64,000 nt of DNA, from the NCBI GenBank assembly GCA_031826515.1, contig CP134536.1, positions 1,066,001 through 1,130,000 of the forward strand, in the 5' to 3' direction. The DNA comes from Flavobacteriaceae bacterium HL-DH10. GTDB lineage: Bacteria; Bacteroidota; Bacteroidia; Flavobacteriales; Flavobacteriaceae. The notes beneath the pieces were generated by a model. That model was not told where the DNA came from. It worked only from the letters and a program-made list of their open reading frames with translations, and searched no databases. This document shows positions 17,563-25,253 of the stretch, one piece after another. The position numbers and the translations under genes are program-made. Each line of letters begins with the position of its first letter. Positions within the stretch are counted from its first letter, which is position 1.

Positions 17563-18459
17563 ATGTCTATCGAGGTTACAGGTATCACAAAACTTTACGG
17601 AAACCAAAAAGCTTTAAATAATGTTTCTTTTAAAGTAAACAAACCAGAAATAGTTGGATTTTTAGGACCAAATGGTGCTGGAAAATCTACTATGATGAAA
17701 ATTTTAACCACTTATATTAATGCTAGTGAAGGTAAAGCCAAAGTAAACGGATACGATATTAATGATGCTTCCCAAAATGTGCAACAGAGTGTAGGGTACT
17801 TACCAGAGCACAATCCGTTATATTTAGATATGTACGTTAAAGAATATTTAAGTTTTAATTCTAAAATCTACAAGGTTTCTAATAAACGCATTGACGATGT
17901 TATTAAACTTACTGGATTAGCTCCTGAATCTCATAAAAAAATAGGGCAATTATCTAAAGGCTATCGTCAACGTGTTGGTTTAGCCAATGCCTTATTGCAT
18001 GACCCCGACGTATTAATCTTAGACGAACCTACCACTGGATTAGATCCTAATCAATTAGTAGATATAAGAAACCTAATAAGAACTATTGGCGAAACTAAAA
18101 CCGTATTTCTTTCAACCCATATTATGCAGGAAGTTGAAGCCATGTGCGATCGCGTGATTATTATTAATAAAGGTGAAATTGTTGCCGATAAAAAACTAAA
18201 AGACATACAAGAAGGTAAAGAACAAACCGTTATTGTAGAATTTGATTATCGAGTTGAAGATGCTTTTTTATTAAAACTACCTAAAGTTAAAAGCGTTGTA
18301 AACACCTATGATTTTGTTTATGAAATCACTTTTAAAACATCAGAAGATATGAGATCTTATGTTTTTGATTTTGCACATGATAACCAATTAAAAATCCTTC
18401 AACTAAATCAAAAAAACACAAGTTTAGAAACACTATTTAGAGATTTAACATCTAATTAA
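17563..18459 (+). CDS. gldA: gliding motility ABC transporter ATPase GldA
   Basis: This 298-residue ABC ATPase has Walker A GPNGAGKST (35-43), a signature LSKGY (130-134), Walker B LILDEP (151-156) and the switch His in STHIMQEVEAM. The start MSIEVTGITKLYG and the C-terminal half resemble GldA of gliding flavobacteria, which works with the permeases GldF and GldG. gldF and gldG are not adjacent here, as in several relatives. I chose the ATG at 17563; seven codons upstream beginning TTG are open but overlap the promoter box. A generic ABC exporter ATPase is the alternative. Confidence 0.85.
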   Translation: MSIEVTGITKLYGNQKALNNVSFKVNKPEIVGFLGPNGAGKSTMMKILTTYINASEGKAKVNGYDINDASQNVQQSVGYLPEHNPLYLDMYVKEYLSFNSKIYKVSNKRIDDVIKLTGLAPESHKKIGQLSKGYRQRVGLANALLHDPDVLILDEPTTGLDPNQLVDIRNLIRTIGETKTVFLSTHIMQEVEAMCDRVIIINKGEIVADKKLKDIQEGKEQTVIVEFDYRVEDAFLLKLPKVKSVVNTYDFVYEITFKTSEDMRSYVFDFAHDNQLKILQLNQKNTSLETLFRDLTSN

Positions 18460-18518
18460 TTATTTTTATTCTTAAATCTCAATTAAAATCAGGTATTTAG
18501 AAAACGTTTTCCTAGGAT

Positions 18519-18532
18519 ATGACAAATATCAT
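18519..18532. promoter_or_regulatory. candidate Crp/Fnr-type operator upstream of pta
   Basis: ATGACAAATATCAT has the half-sites TGA and TCA separated by six bases, the spacing of Crp/Fnr-family sites. It lies about 115 bases before the pta -7 box. The palindrome is short and could be chance. Confidence 0.3.
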
Positions 18533-18633
18533 CTTTACCAATGTATGAAGATGCTAATTTTGCCCCATCAGATGCAATTTCAATTACTAAAAAACCTAAA
18601 TTAATTGTTTTTTTTTAATGAAATGCAATCGAT

Positions 18634-18641
18634 TAACTTTG
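18634..18641 (+). promoter_or_regulatory. candidate -7 box of pta-ackA
   Basis: TAACTTTG fits TAnnTTTG; transcription would begin near 18648, some 16 bases before the pta ATG. The -33 element is weak. Confidence 0.45.
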
Positions 18642-18663
18642 TTACACTACAAAAAAAAATAAA

Positions 18664-20754
18664 ATGAGTAAAGGAATTTACGTTGCTACAATAGAACCTA
18701 ACAGTGGTAAATCTATTGTTGTACTAGGATTAATGCGTATGCTTTTAGGTAAAATAGCTAAAGTTGGATATTTTAGACCTATTATAGAAGATACCGAAAC
18801 TGGTGAAATGGATAACCATATAAACACGGTTATTTCGCATTTCGAAATAGATATTAATTACAAAAAAACCTTTGCTTATACCAGAAGTGAAGTTCTTGAT
18901 TTATATAATAAAGGAAAATCTGGAGAGGTTATTGACGAAATCATCAAAAAATACAAATATCTCGAAGAACGCTTTGATTTTGTTTTAGTTGAAGGCACCG
19001 ATTTTTCACATGAAAACTCTAGTTTAGAATTGGATATTAATATTTTAATATCTAAAAATTTAGGATTACCTGTTATTATTGTTTCTCAAGGAGATGGTAA
19101 AAAACTACCAGACATTATTGAAAGTGTGCAGTTAGCTCATGACACCTTTAAAGAAGAAGTAGATGTTTTATCTATTATGACCAACAAAATTAAAGAGGAA
19201 GATGTTTCAACCATAAAATCTCTTTTAAAAGAACGTGTAAATACTGATACAGATATTACTGTTATTCCGAAAATTAGAAGTTTAACAAGTCCAACCATCA
19301 AAGAAATTGTAAAAACATTAGATGGTAACATCCTTTTTGGGAAAGATTTAATTAATAACCTATCTGAAAACTTTAGTGTTGGCGCCATGCAATTGCGCAA
19401 CTATTTAACGCATTTAAAAGAAAACTCATTAGTTATTACGCCAGGAGATAGAGCAGACATTATTTTAGGGGCACTACAAGCTAATATTTCTAAAAATTAT
19501 CCGAAAGTTGCTGGTATTATTTTAACTGGCGGATTAATTCCTGAAGATTCTATTTTAAAACTAATAGAAGGACTCTCTAGTGTTGTTCCAATCATTAGCG
19601 TAAAAGGAGGTACCTTTTCAATTACCAATTCTATAGGTAAAATAAAATCAAGAATATATGCTGAAAATACTGAAAAAATTCAAACTTCTATTTCAACATT
19701 TGAAAAGCATGCTGATACTGAAAAATTATCCAATAAATTAATCACATTTGAGTCTGAAATATTCACTCCAAGAATGTTTCAATACAACTTATTACAACGT
19801 GCTTTAAAAAACAAAAAACATATTGTGCTTCCAGAAGGTTATGATGAACGCGTTTTGCGAGCAGCAGCTAAACTAATTGATGCACGTGTGGTTGAATTAA
19901 CATTAATTGGTGAAGAAGCAAAAATAAAAGAACGTATTGAAAAATACGATATTGCTTTAGATATTAAGGCTATAAACATAGTATCACCTGTTAAATCGCC
20001 TCATTTCGAAGATTATACAAATACATTTTTCGAATTGAGAAAACATAAAAATATTACTCTTGAAATGGCAAGAGACACCATGATGGATGTTTCATATTTT
20101 GCTACCATGATGATTTATAAAGGTCATGCAGATGGTATGGTTTCAGGTGCTGTACATACTACACAACACACATTACGCCCTGCTTTACAATTTATAAAAA
20201 CCAAACCAGGTGTTAATATTGTATCCTCGGTATTCTTTATGTGCTTAGAAGATAGAGTTTCTATTTTTGGAGACTGCGCTATAAATCCAAACCCAAATGC
20301 AGAGCAATTAGCAGAAATTGCTATTTCATCAGCAAAAACAGCTCAAGATTTTGGAATAGATCCTAAAGTTGCCATGTTATCATATTCATCTGGAGCGTCT
20401 GGTAAAGGTGCTGATGTTGATAAAGTAAGAGAAGCTACAAATCTAGTTAAAGCACAAGTACCTACTTTAAAAATAGAAGGTCCAATTCAATATGATGCTG
20501 CTGTAGATATGCGTATTGGCAAAAGTAAATTGCCAGATTCTGAAGTTGCTGGACAAGCAAGTGTTTTAATTTTCCCAGATTTAAATACAGGAAACAATAC
20601 TTACAAAGCTGTGCAACGTGAAACTGGTGCCCTAGCAATTGGTCCTATGTTACAAGGATTAAACAAACCCGTAAACGATTTAAGTAGAGGCTGTACTGCA
20701 GATGATATATACAGTACCGTTATTATAACAGCTATTCAAGCCCAAGAATTATAA
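18664..20754 (+). CDS. pta: phosphate acetyltransferase, long form
   Basis: Pta interconverts acetyl-CoA and acetyl phosphate. The 696-residue long form has an N-terminal BioD-like P-loop domain (ATIEPNSGKSIVVLGL, about 8-23), a DRTGG domain at about 215-320, and a C-terminal PTA catalytic domain (about 370-690; HTTQHTLRPALQF, SYSSGASGKGADVDKV, GPIQYDAAVD). The P-loop is NSGKS. ackA begins three bases after its stop, so pta-ackA is one operon for acetate and acetyl-phosphate metabolism. Confidence 0.97.
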   Translation: MSKGIYVATIEPNSGKSIVVLGLMRMLLGKIAKVGYFRPIIEDTETGEMDNHINTVISHFEIDINYKKTFAYTRSEVLDLYNKGKSGEVIDEIIKKYKYLEERFDFVLVEGTDFSHENSSLELDINILISKNLGLPVIIVSQGDGKKLPDIIESVQLAHDTFKEEVDVLSIMTNKIKEEDVSTIKSLLKERVNTDTDITVIPKIRSLTSPTIKEIVKTLDGNILFGKDLINNLSENFSVGAMQLRNYLTHLKENSLVITPGDRADIILGALQANISKNYPKVAGIILTGGLIPEDSILKLIEGLSSVVPIISVKGGTFSITNSIGKIKSRIYAENTEKIQTSISTFEKHADTEKLSNKLITFESEIFTPRMFQYNLLQRALKNKKHIVLPEGYDERVLRAAAKLIDARVVELTLIGEEAKIKERIEKYDIALDIKAINIVSPVKSPHFEDYTNTFFELRKHKNITLEMARDTMMDVSYFATMMIYKGHADGMVSGAVHTTQHTLRPALQFIKTKPGVNIVSSVFFMCLEDRVSIFGDCAINPNPNAEQLAEIAISSAKTAQDFGIDPKVAMLSYSSGASGKGADVDKVREATNLVKAQVPTLKIEGPIQYDAAVDMRIGKSKLPDSEVAGQASVLIFPDLNTGNNTYKAVQRETGALAIGPMLQGLNKPVNDLSRGCTADDIYSTVIITAIQAQEL

Positions 20755-20757
20755 ATT

Positions 20758-21945
20758 ATGCAAGTATTAGTTTTAAACTCAGGAAGTTCTTCTTTAAAAT
20801 TTCAATTATTTTCAATGCCAAATGAAACCATACTTTGTTCTGGTTTAATTGAACGCATTGGTTTTAAAGACTCAATATTTAAATTTAAAACCGAAAAACT
20901 AACGGTTGAATTTGAATCTGAAATATTAAACCATAAAGCTGGATTAAAATTATTAGCTAAACAGCTTTTAGATAAAAATTCAGGTATTATAAAATCTGCC
21001 GATGATATTACTATTGTTGGACATAGGGTGGTTCACGGTGGAAAACATTTTAGTGAAACTACACAAATCACAAAAGCCGTAAAAGAAAAAATAAAAGCTT
21101 TATCATCTTTGGCACCTCTTCATAATCCAGCAAATTTAGAAGGTATTGAAGTCGCTGAAGACATTTTTCCAAAAGCAAAACAAGTTGCTGTTTTTGATAC
21201 GGCATTTCATCAATCAATACCTAAACATGCTTATAAATACGCTATTCCTAGTGAATTTTTAGACAAACACCATATCCGTTTGTATGGATTTCATGGCACT
21301 AGTCATAAATATGTTTCAGAAAAAGCTATTCAATTTTTAGAAAAACCAGCATCTAAAATTATTACAATTCACTTAGGAAATGGTTGTAGTATGACTGCCA
21401 TAAAAGATGGAAAAAGTATAGATCATAGTTTAGGTTTCTCACCAGTTAGCGGATTAATTATGGGAACACGTTCTGGTGACATAGACCCATCTATTATTTT
21501 TCATTTAGCAGAAAAATTAGGATATAGCTTAAAAGATATAAACACCATACTTCAGAAAAAAAGCGGCATGTTAGGTCTTACGGGATATAGCGATTTACGA
21601 GACATTCAAAGTGAAGCATCAAAAGGCAATAAAGAATGTCAATTAGCTTTGCAGATGAATACTTATAGAATTAAAAAATATATTGGTAGCTATGCAGCTA
21701 TTTTAAACGGACTAGATGCCATTGTATTTACTGCTGGTATTGGAGAAAACTCTCAATACATGAGAGAACATATTTGTGAAGATTTAGATTTTTTAGGTAT
21801 AGAATTAGACGCTAAAAAGAACGAAATAAAATCTAATAACATTAGAGCTATTAATAAAGAGGATTCTAAAGTTAAAATCTTAGTAATCCCTACAAATGAA
21901 GAACTAGAAATAGCAAAACAAGCAATAGATTTATTTAAAAATTAA
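20758..21945 (+). CDS. ackA: acetate kinase
   Basis: AckA converts acetyl phosphate and ADP to acetate and ATP. All ASKHA signatures are visible in the 395 residues: VLNSGSSSLKFQLF (4-17), DTAFHQSIPKHAY, YGFHGTSHKYVSEKA, HLGNGCSMTAIKDG, GTRSGDIDPSI and FTAGIGENS. Its 3' end overlaps the convergent DUF2807 lipoprotein gene by 15 bases, leaving no room for a separate terminator. Confidence 0.98.
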   Translation: MQVLVLNSGSSSLKFQLFSMPNETILCSGLIERIGFKDSIFKFKTEKLTVEFESEILNHKAGLKLLAKQLLDKNSGIIKSADDITIVGHRVVHGGKHFSETTQITKAVKEKIKALSSLAPLHNPANLEGIEVAEDIFPKAKQVAVFDTAFHQSIPKHAYKYAIPSEFLDKHHIRLYGFHGTSHKYVSEKAIQFLEKPASKIITIHLGNGCSMTAIKDGKSIDHSLGFSPVSGLIMGTRSGDIDPSIIFHLAEKLGYSLKDINTILQKKSGMLGLTGYSDLRDIQSEASKGNKECQLALQMNTYRIKKYIGSYAAILNGLDAIVFTAGIGENSQYMREHICEDLDFLGIELDAKKNEIKSNNIRAINKEDSKVKILVIPTNEELEIAKQAIDLFKN

Positions 21946-22677
21946 TCGCCCTTTATAAACTTCTTCAACGTGAATAATATCTGGTTTGGTTAAAGAAATA
22001 ACATTACCAACACCAGATATTTTTCCTTTTATTGATAATTGAGGGTTTACAACAATATCGTTAGAACTTCTATTCCATAATTGAACGTTTTGGGCAATTA
22101 AATCTTGCCCTTCAAACCTAGATGTTCCAGATGCTAATGTAATATTTAGATTATTAGTTTCGCCTGATATGTAACAGTTTGATAAATTATTAAAAACCAA
22201 GCTAAAAGAGTTGTTATCAATCTCTAAAACAAAATTACCACTTGTAATACTTTTAGGGAGACTATAATCTTCTGCTAAAATTGTAAGTGTAGGATAGGTT
22301 AAAACACCATCCGACTGAACATCATATTGAGTAGAGCTTCTTATTTCTTTTATATTTGGCGATGTTATATATACTTTGGTTACACCGTAACTACGTAGAT
22401 AATTACACGTATTATTATCGGTGAGTGTTAATTTCCCATCAACAACCACAGCTTCAACGTCATTTAATAAATTCTCTCCCGTTTCAATTACCACTTTTTG
22501 TTCAGCCCCTTCTTTAATAATTAATTTAATATCACGATTAACAAGTATTTTATCAAAAGTAGAAAGACTCACTTCTTCTTTAATAATACTGCCTGTTTTT
22601 TGAAAACAATCTCCAGCATTTTCATTATCGCAAGCAAATACTATAATTAAGATTAATATGTAAATTAATTTCTTCAT
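21931..22677 (-). CDS. DUF2807 (head GIN domain) lipoprotein
   Basis: A 248-residue protein with a lipoprotein signal: a hydrophobic stretch ending IIVFAC, with Cys16 as the probable lipidation site. The rest is beta-rich with the turn pattern of the DUF2807 right-handed beta-helix (FDKILVNRDIKLIIKEGAEQ, then repeated short strands such as LNITLASGTSRFEG). The family is widespread in Bacteroidota and its function is unknown. It lies 3 bases downstream of the PagL-like gene on the same strand. Confidence 0.8.
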   Translation of the reverse strand: MKKLIYILILIIVFACDNENAGDCFQKTGSIIKEEVSLSTFDKILVNRDIKLIIKEGAEQKVVIETGENLLNDVEAVVVDGKLTLTDNNTCNYLRSYGVTKVYITSPNIKEIRSSTQYDVQSDGVLTYPTLTILAEDYSLPKSITSGNFVLEIDNNSFSLVFNNLSNCYISGETNNLNITLASGTSRFEGQDLIAQNVQLWNRSSNDIVVNPQLSIKGKISGVGNVISLTKPDIIHVEEVYKGRLIFK

Positions 22678-22680
22678 GTT

Positions 22681-23778
22681 TTATAATCGAACTCCAATAC
22701 CAAATTCAACGGCTTCAGCTTTTGCTCCATGTGTTTTAAGTGTTAAAGCCCCAAACCATTTATTTGTAAAATAACGTTTTAAACCAACTCTAAAATAAGT
22801 ACGTCCCTCAAAATCAAACGGATAATACACATAATACCCTAATTGGGTAATTAAAGAAGTTTTATTAATAAATAACTCATGACCTGCAAAAACTCCAATA
22901 CGTTTATAATCTTCTTCTCCTGTCACATTTTCTTCTGGAAAAGCGACACTTTTATAATAAATAAGTTCCTTTAAAAAGTTTGAAAAGAACACATCTGTTC
23001 CAAACTGAAATGCACTCTTAATATTTATACGTTTATCAGCATAAGCTGATATAATATAAAACGGAAACTGCCCACTACCAACTACATCACTTTCATTAAT
23101 ACCACCTCTAAAAACAAGATTGTACTTTAAGGGTTGGGTAAATTTTTCTTTTACGCCTTGTAAAGTAGTAATATACTCTGGTATTTCATCATCTAAGCTA
23201 TAGGTCACTCCAACATTAAAGGCGAGCGTATTTGTACTCGCATTGGGTGATTTCATATTTGCATTAGAATAATGAATGAGTGAAAATCCAGCTTGCAGAC
23301 CAAACCTATCAATAATTCGCTCTTTTTTATAATTAAGCATTATAAGTGTAGTACTTAAAAAACTAGAACCAAAAGCATAATTCCTATAATTTTCAACTTT
23401 ATCATAAGGATGCGTTGCATAAGCAAGTCCTTGCGCAATACGAAACATTAAATTTCGCTTTAAAAAATAGAAATTGTAATGAGCATATAATGAATAACTG
23501 TTCCCTAAGATATCGTTCTTAAAATTCTGAGAAGTAAATGTCACACCATAATCGGGATAATTATAACGCTGTTCCCAATCATTTAAACCATACGTTTTTG
23601 TATTCCAACTTAAAATAACACCTTCTGGATGTCCTATTATTAAATGAAGAATATCTGTATTATGTACTGCAATATTACCTCTATAATAATTAACATCTAT
23701 ATACGATGTAAGCTGTTTTTCTTGAGAAAAAACAAAAAAGGATATTAATAGTAAAACGCAGGTTAAAGATACCTTCAT
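22681..23778 (-). CDS. acyloxyacyl hydrolase / PagL-like outer-membrane lipid A deacylase
   Basis: From the ATG at 23778 this is a 365-residue secreted protein (signal ending SFFVFS-QE) with alternating hydrophobic beta strands typical of an outer-membrane barrel. The PagL-type catalytic pair is visible as HYSNA (His169, Ser171). The family removes acyl chains from lipid A. It is about twice as long as Pseudomonas PagL, as is normal for flavobacterial members, so the second half may form additional strands. It precedes the DUF2807 lipoprotein, suggesting an envelope unit. Confidence 0.72.
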   Translation of the reverse strand: MKVSLTCVLLLISFFVFSQEKQLTSYIDVNYYRGNIAVHNTDILHLIIGHPEGVILSWNTKTYGLNDWEQRYNYPDYGVTFTSQNFKNDILGNSYSLYAHYNFYFLKRNLMFRIAQGLAYATHPYDKVENYRNYAFGSSFLSTTLIMLNYKKERIIDRFGLQAGFSLIHYSNANMKSPNASTNTLAFNVGVTYSLDDEIPEYITTLQGVKEKFTQPLKYNLVFRGGINESDVVGSGQFPFYIISAYADKRINIKSAFQFGTDVFFSNFLKELIYYKSVAFPEENVTGEEDYKRIGVFAGHELFINKTSLITQLGYYVYYPFDFEGRTYFRVGLKRYFTNKWFGALTLKTHGAKAEAVEFGIGVRL

Positions 23779-23814
23779 TAACAAATCTTCATATTTATCA
23801 AATGTATTAGAATC

Positions 23815-24771
23815 TTAAAACAATTCTGACGCAATCGCCTTAATATTATCACTTTTCCCCATTGAGTAATAATGCAAAAACGGAACTCCCGCAGCCTTTA
23901 ACTCTTTAGATTGTTGAATAGCAAATTCAATTCCCACCTGTCTTACAGCCTTGTTGTCTTTACAACTTTCTACGGCATTTATAAGATCTTCTGGTAAGTC
24001 AATTTTAAAAACTTGCGGCAGTATTTGTAAATGGCGTTTTACAGCAATCGGTTTTATCCCTGGGATAATTGGCACATTAATCCCAGCCTCTTTTGCTTTT
24101 TTAACAAATTCAAAATACTTATTATTATCAAAAAACATTTGTGTTACCACATAATCGGCTCCAGCATCTACTTTTTCTTTTAAACGTCTCAAATCAGTCA
24201 TCAAAGAAGGTGCTTCCATATGTTTTTCAGGATAACCAGCCACACCAATACAAAAATCTGATTTATGCTCTACTAAAACATCGTCATGCAAGTATTTCCC
24301 TTGGTTTAAGTTTGATATTTGTTGCACCAATTCACTTGCATAAGCATTCCCTCCTTCAACAGGTTTAAAATAGGGTTCATCTTTCATAGAATCACCGCGT
24401 AAGGCCATCACATTATCTAAACCCAGATAATGACAATCTACCAAAACATATTCAGTTTCTTCTTTTGTAAAACCACCACAAAGAATATGTGGAATGGCAT
24501 CAATACCATATTTATGCATAATAGACGCGCAAATACCAACCGTGCCAGGGCGCATACGCGTAATACGCTTATCTAAAAGCCCGTTACCTTTATCAATATA
24601 TACATACTCTTCCCTAGACGTTGTAACGTCAATAAATGGTGGATTAAACTCCATTAACGGATCTATATTATTATATAAATCTTGAATGTTTTTTCCCTTT
24701 TGAGGTGGTATCACTTCAAAAGAAAATAATGTTTTTCCGTTAGCTTTTTTTATGTGATCTGTTACTTTCAT
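23815..24771 (-). CDS. metF: 5,10-methylenetetrahydrofolate reductase
   Basis: MetF produces the 5-methyl-THF used by MetH. The 318-residue TIM barrel shows FSFEVIPPQKG at 17-27, the folate/flavin loops DVTTSREEY and ALRGDSMKDEP, and VTQMFFDN near 210. It follows the split metH and a small unknown on the same strand, at the end of the methionine segment that begins with the SAM-I riboswitch at 29.1 kb. Intergenic repeats before it may separate transcripts. Confidence 0.96.
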   Translation of the reverse strand: MKVTDHIKKANGKTLFSFEVIPPQKGKNIQDLYNNIDPLMEFNPPFIDVTTSREEYVYIDKGNGLLDKRITRMRPGTVGICASIMHKYGIDAIPHILCGGFTKEETEYVLVDCHYLGLDNVMALRGDSMKDEPYFKPVEGGNAYASELVQQISNLNQGKYLHDDVLVEHKSDFCIGVAGYPEKHMEAPSLMTDLRRLKEKVDAGADYVVTQMFFDNNKYFEFVKKAKEAGINVPIIPGIKPIAVKRHLQILPQVFKIDLPEDLINAVESCKDNKAVRQVGIEFAIQQSKELKAAGVPFLHYYSMGKSDNIKAIASELF

Positions 24772-24784
24772 TACTTATTTTTTG

Positions 24785-24810
24785 TCATTCTCGCGAAGGC
24801 GGGAATCTCA
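24785..24810. repeat. dispersed palindrome TCGCGAAGGCGGGAA type (copy 1)
   Basis: TTCTCGCGAAGGCGGGAA with imperfect arms lies directly upstream of metF. Related units occur at 51906..51931, 41096..41120 and 58911..58972. Confidence 0.6.
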
Positions 24811-24829
24811 TCAATATTATTATATTTTT

Positions 24830-24915
24830 GGACGTTACCACAAGGGTCGCGCTTTACGTTACAAGTCCTCGCTTGTACCTCGCTGTGGGCTTTACTCTGC
24901 AATCGCTAACGCAAA
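24830..24915. repeat. GC-rich intergenic repeat ending GCAATCGCTAACGC
   Basis: This 85-base stretch (GGGTCGCGCTTTACGTTACA, then CCTCGCTTGTACCTCGCTG, then GCAATCGCTAACGC) is far richer in G+C than its surroundings and has no coding sense. A degenerate copy of its end, GCAATCTCTAACG, is at 50554..50566. Such blocks are dispersed in flavobacterial intergenic DNA. Confidence 0.5.
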
Positions 24916-25155
24916 CTAAACCAACATATTTTTAACAGTCTCGTAATCTTCATTATATTCCCAATATATCCATCGCCCATCAACATAATCAGTTAAAATG
25001 TATTTTTCACTAACCGACTTAATTCTAGAAATAGGCACAATTTTCTTAGAAAATTTATCAGAAGGAACATGCTCCATCATTTCCTTATTCTTACTATTGT
25101 AACCATGAGAAATAATATAACTACCTAATGTTAATTCTATAAATTTATCTTTCAT
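24916..25155 (-). CDS. small conserved-looking protein of unknown function
   Basis: I do not recognise this protein. From the ATG at 25155 it has 79 residues (MKDKFIELTLGSYI...) and is soluble, rich in charged and aromatic residues (DGRWIYWEYNEDYE). An open frame continues eight codons upstream, but those codons (MEGLGEEK) are encoded by a dispersed repeat and are unlikely to be native. It sits between metH and metF on the same strand, flanked by repeats on both sides. Confidence 0.55.
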   Translation of the reverse strand: MKDKFIELTLGSYIISHGYNSKNKEMMEHVPSDKFSKKIVPISRIKSVSEKYILTDYVDGRWIYWEYNEDYETVKNMLV

Positions 25156-25250
25156 TTTTTCCTCCCCTAACCCCTCCAAAGGAGGGGGATTTTTAAATTA
25201 AAATTCTATATCCGCAACAGTTCCTCCCCTTTGGGGAGGCTAGGTGGGGC
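25156..25250. repeat. pair of C/G-run intergenic repeats
   Basis: CCTCCCCTAACCCCTCC with CAAAGGAGGGGG forms one hairpin, and CCTCCCCTTTGGGGAGG about 50 bases later forms a second. The units belong to the same family as the three repeats in front of the sulfite reductase, cysN and cysD genes. Confidence 0.65.
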
Positions 25251-25253
25251 TTA

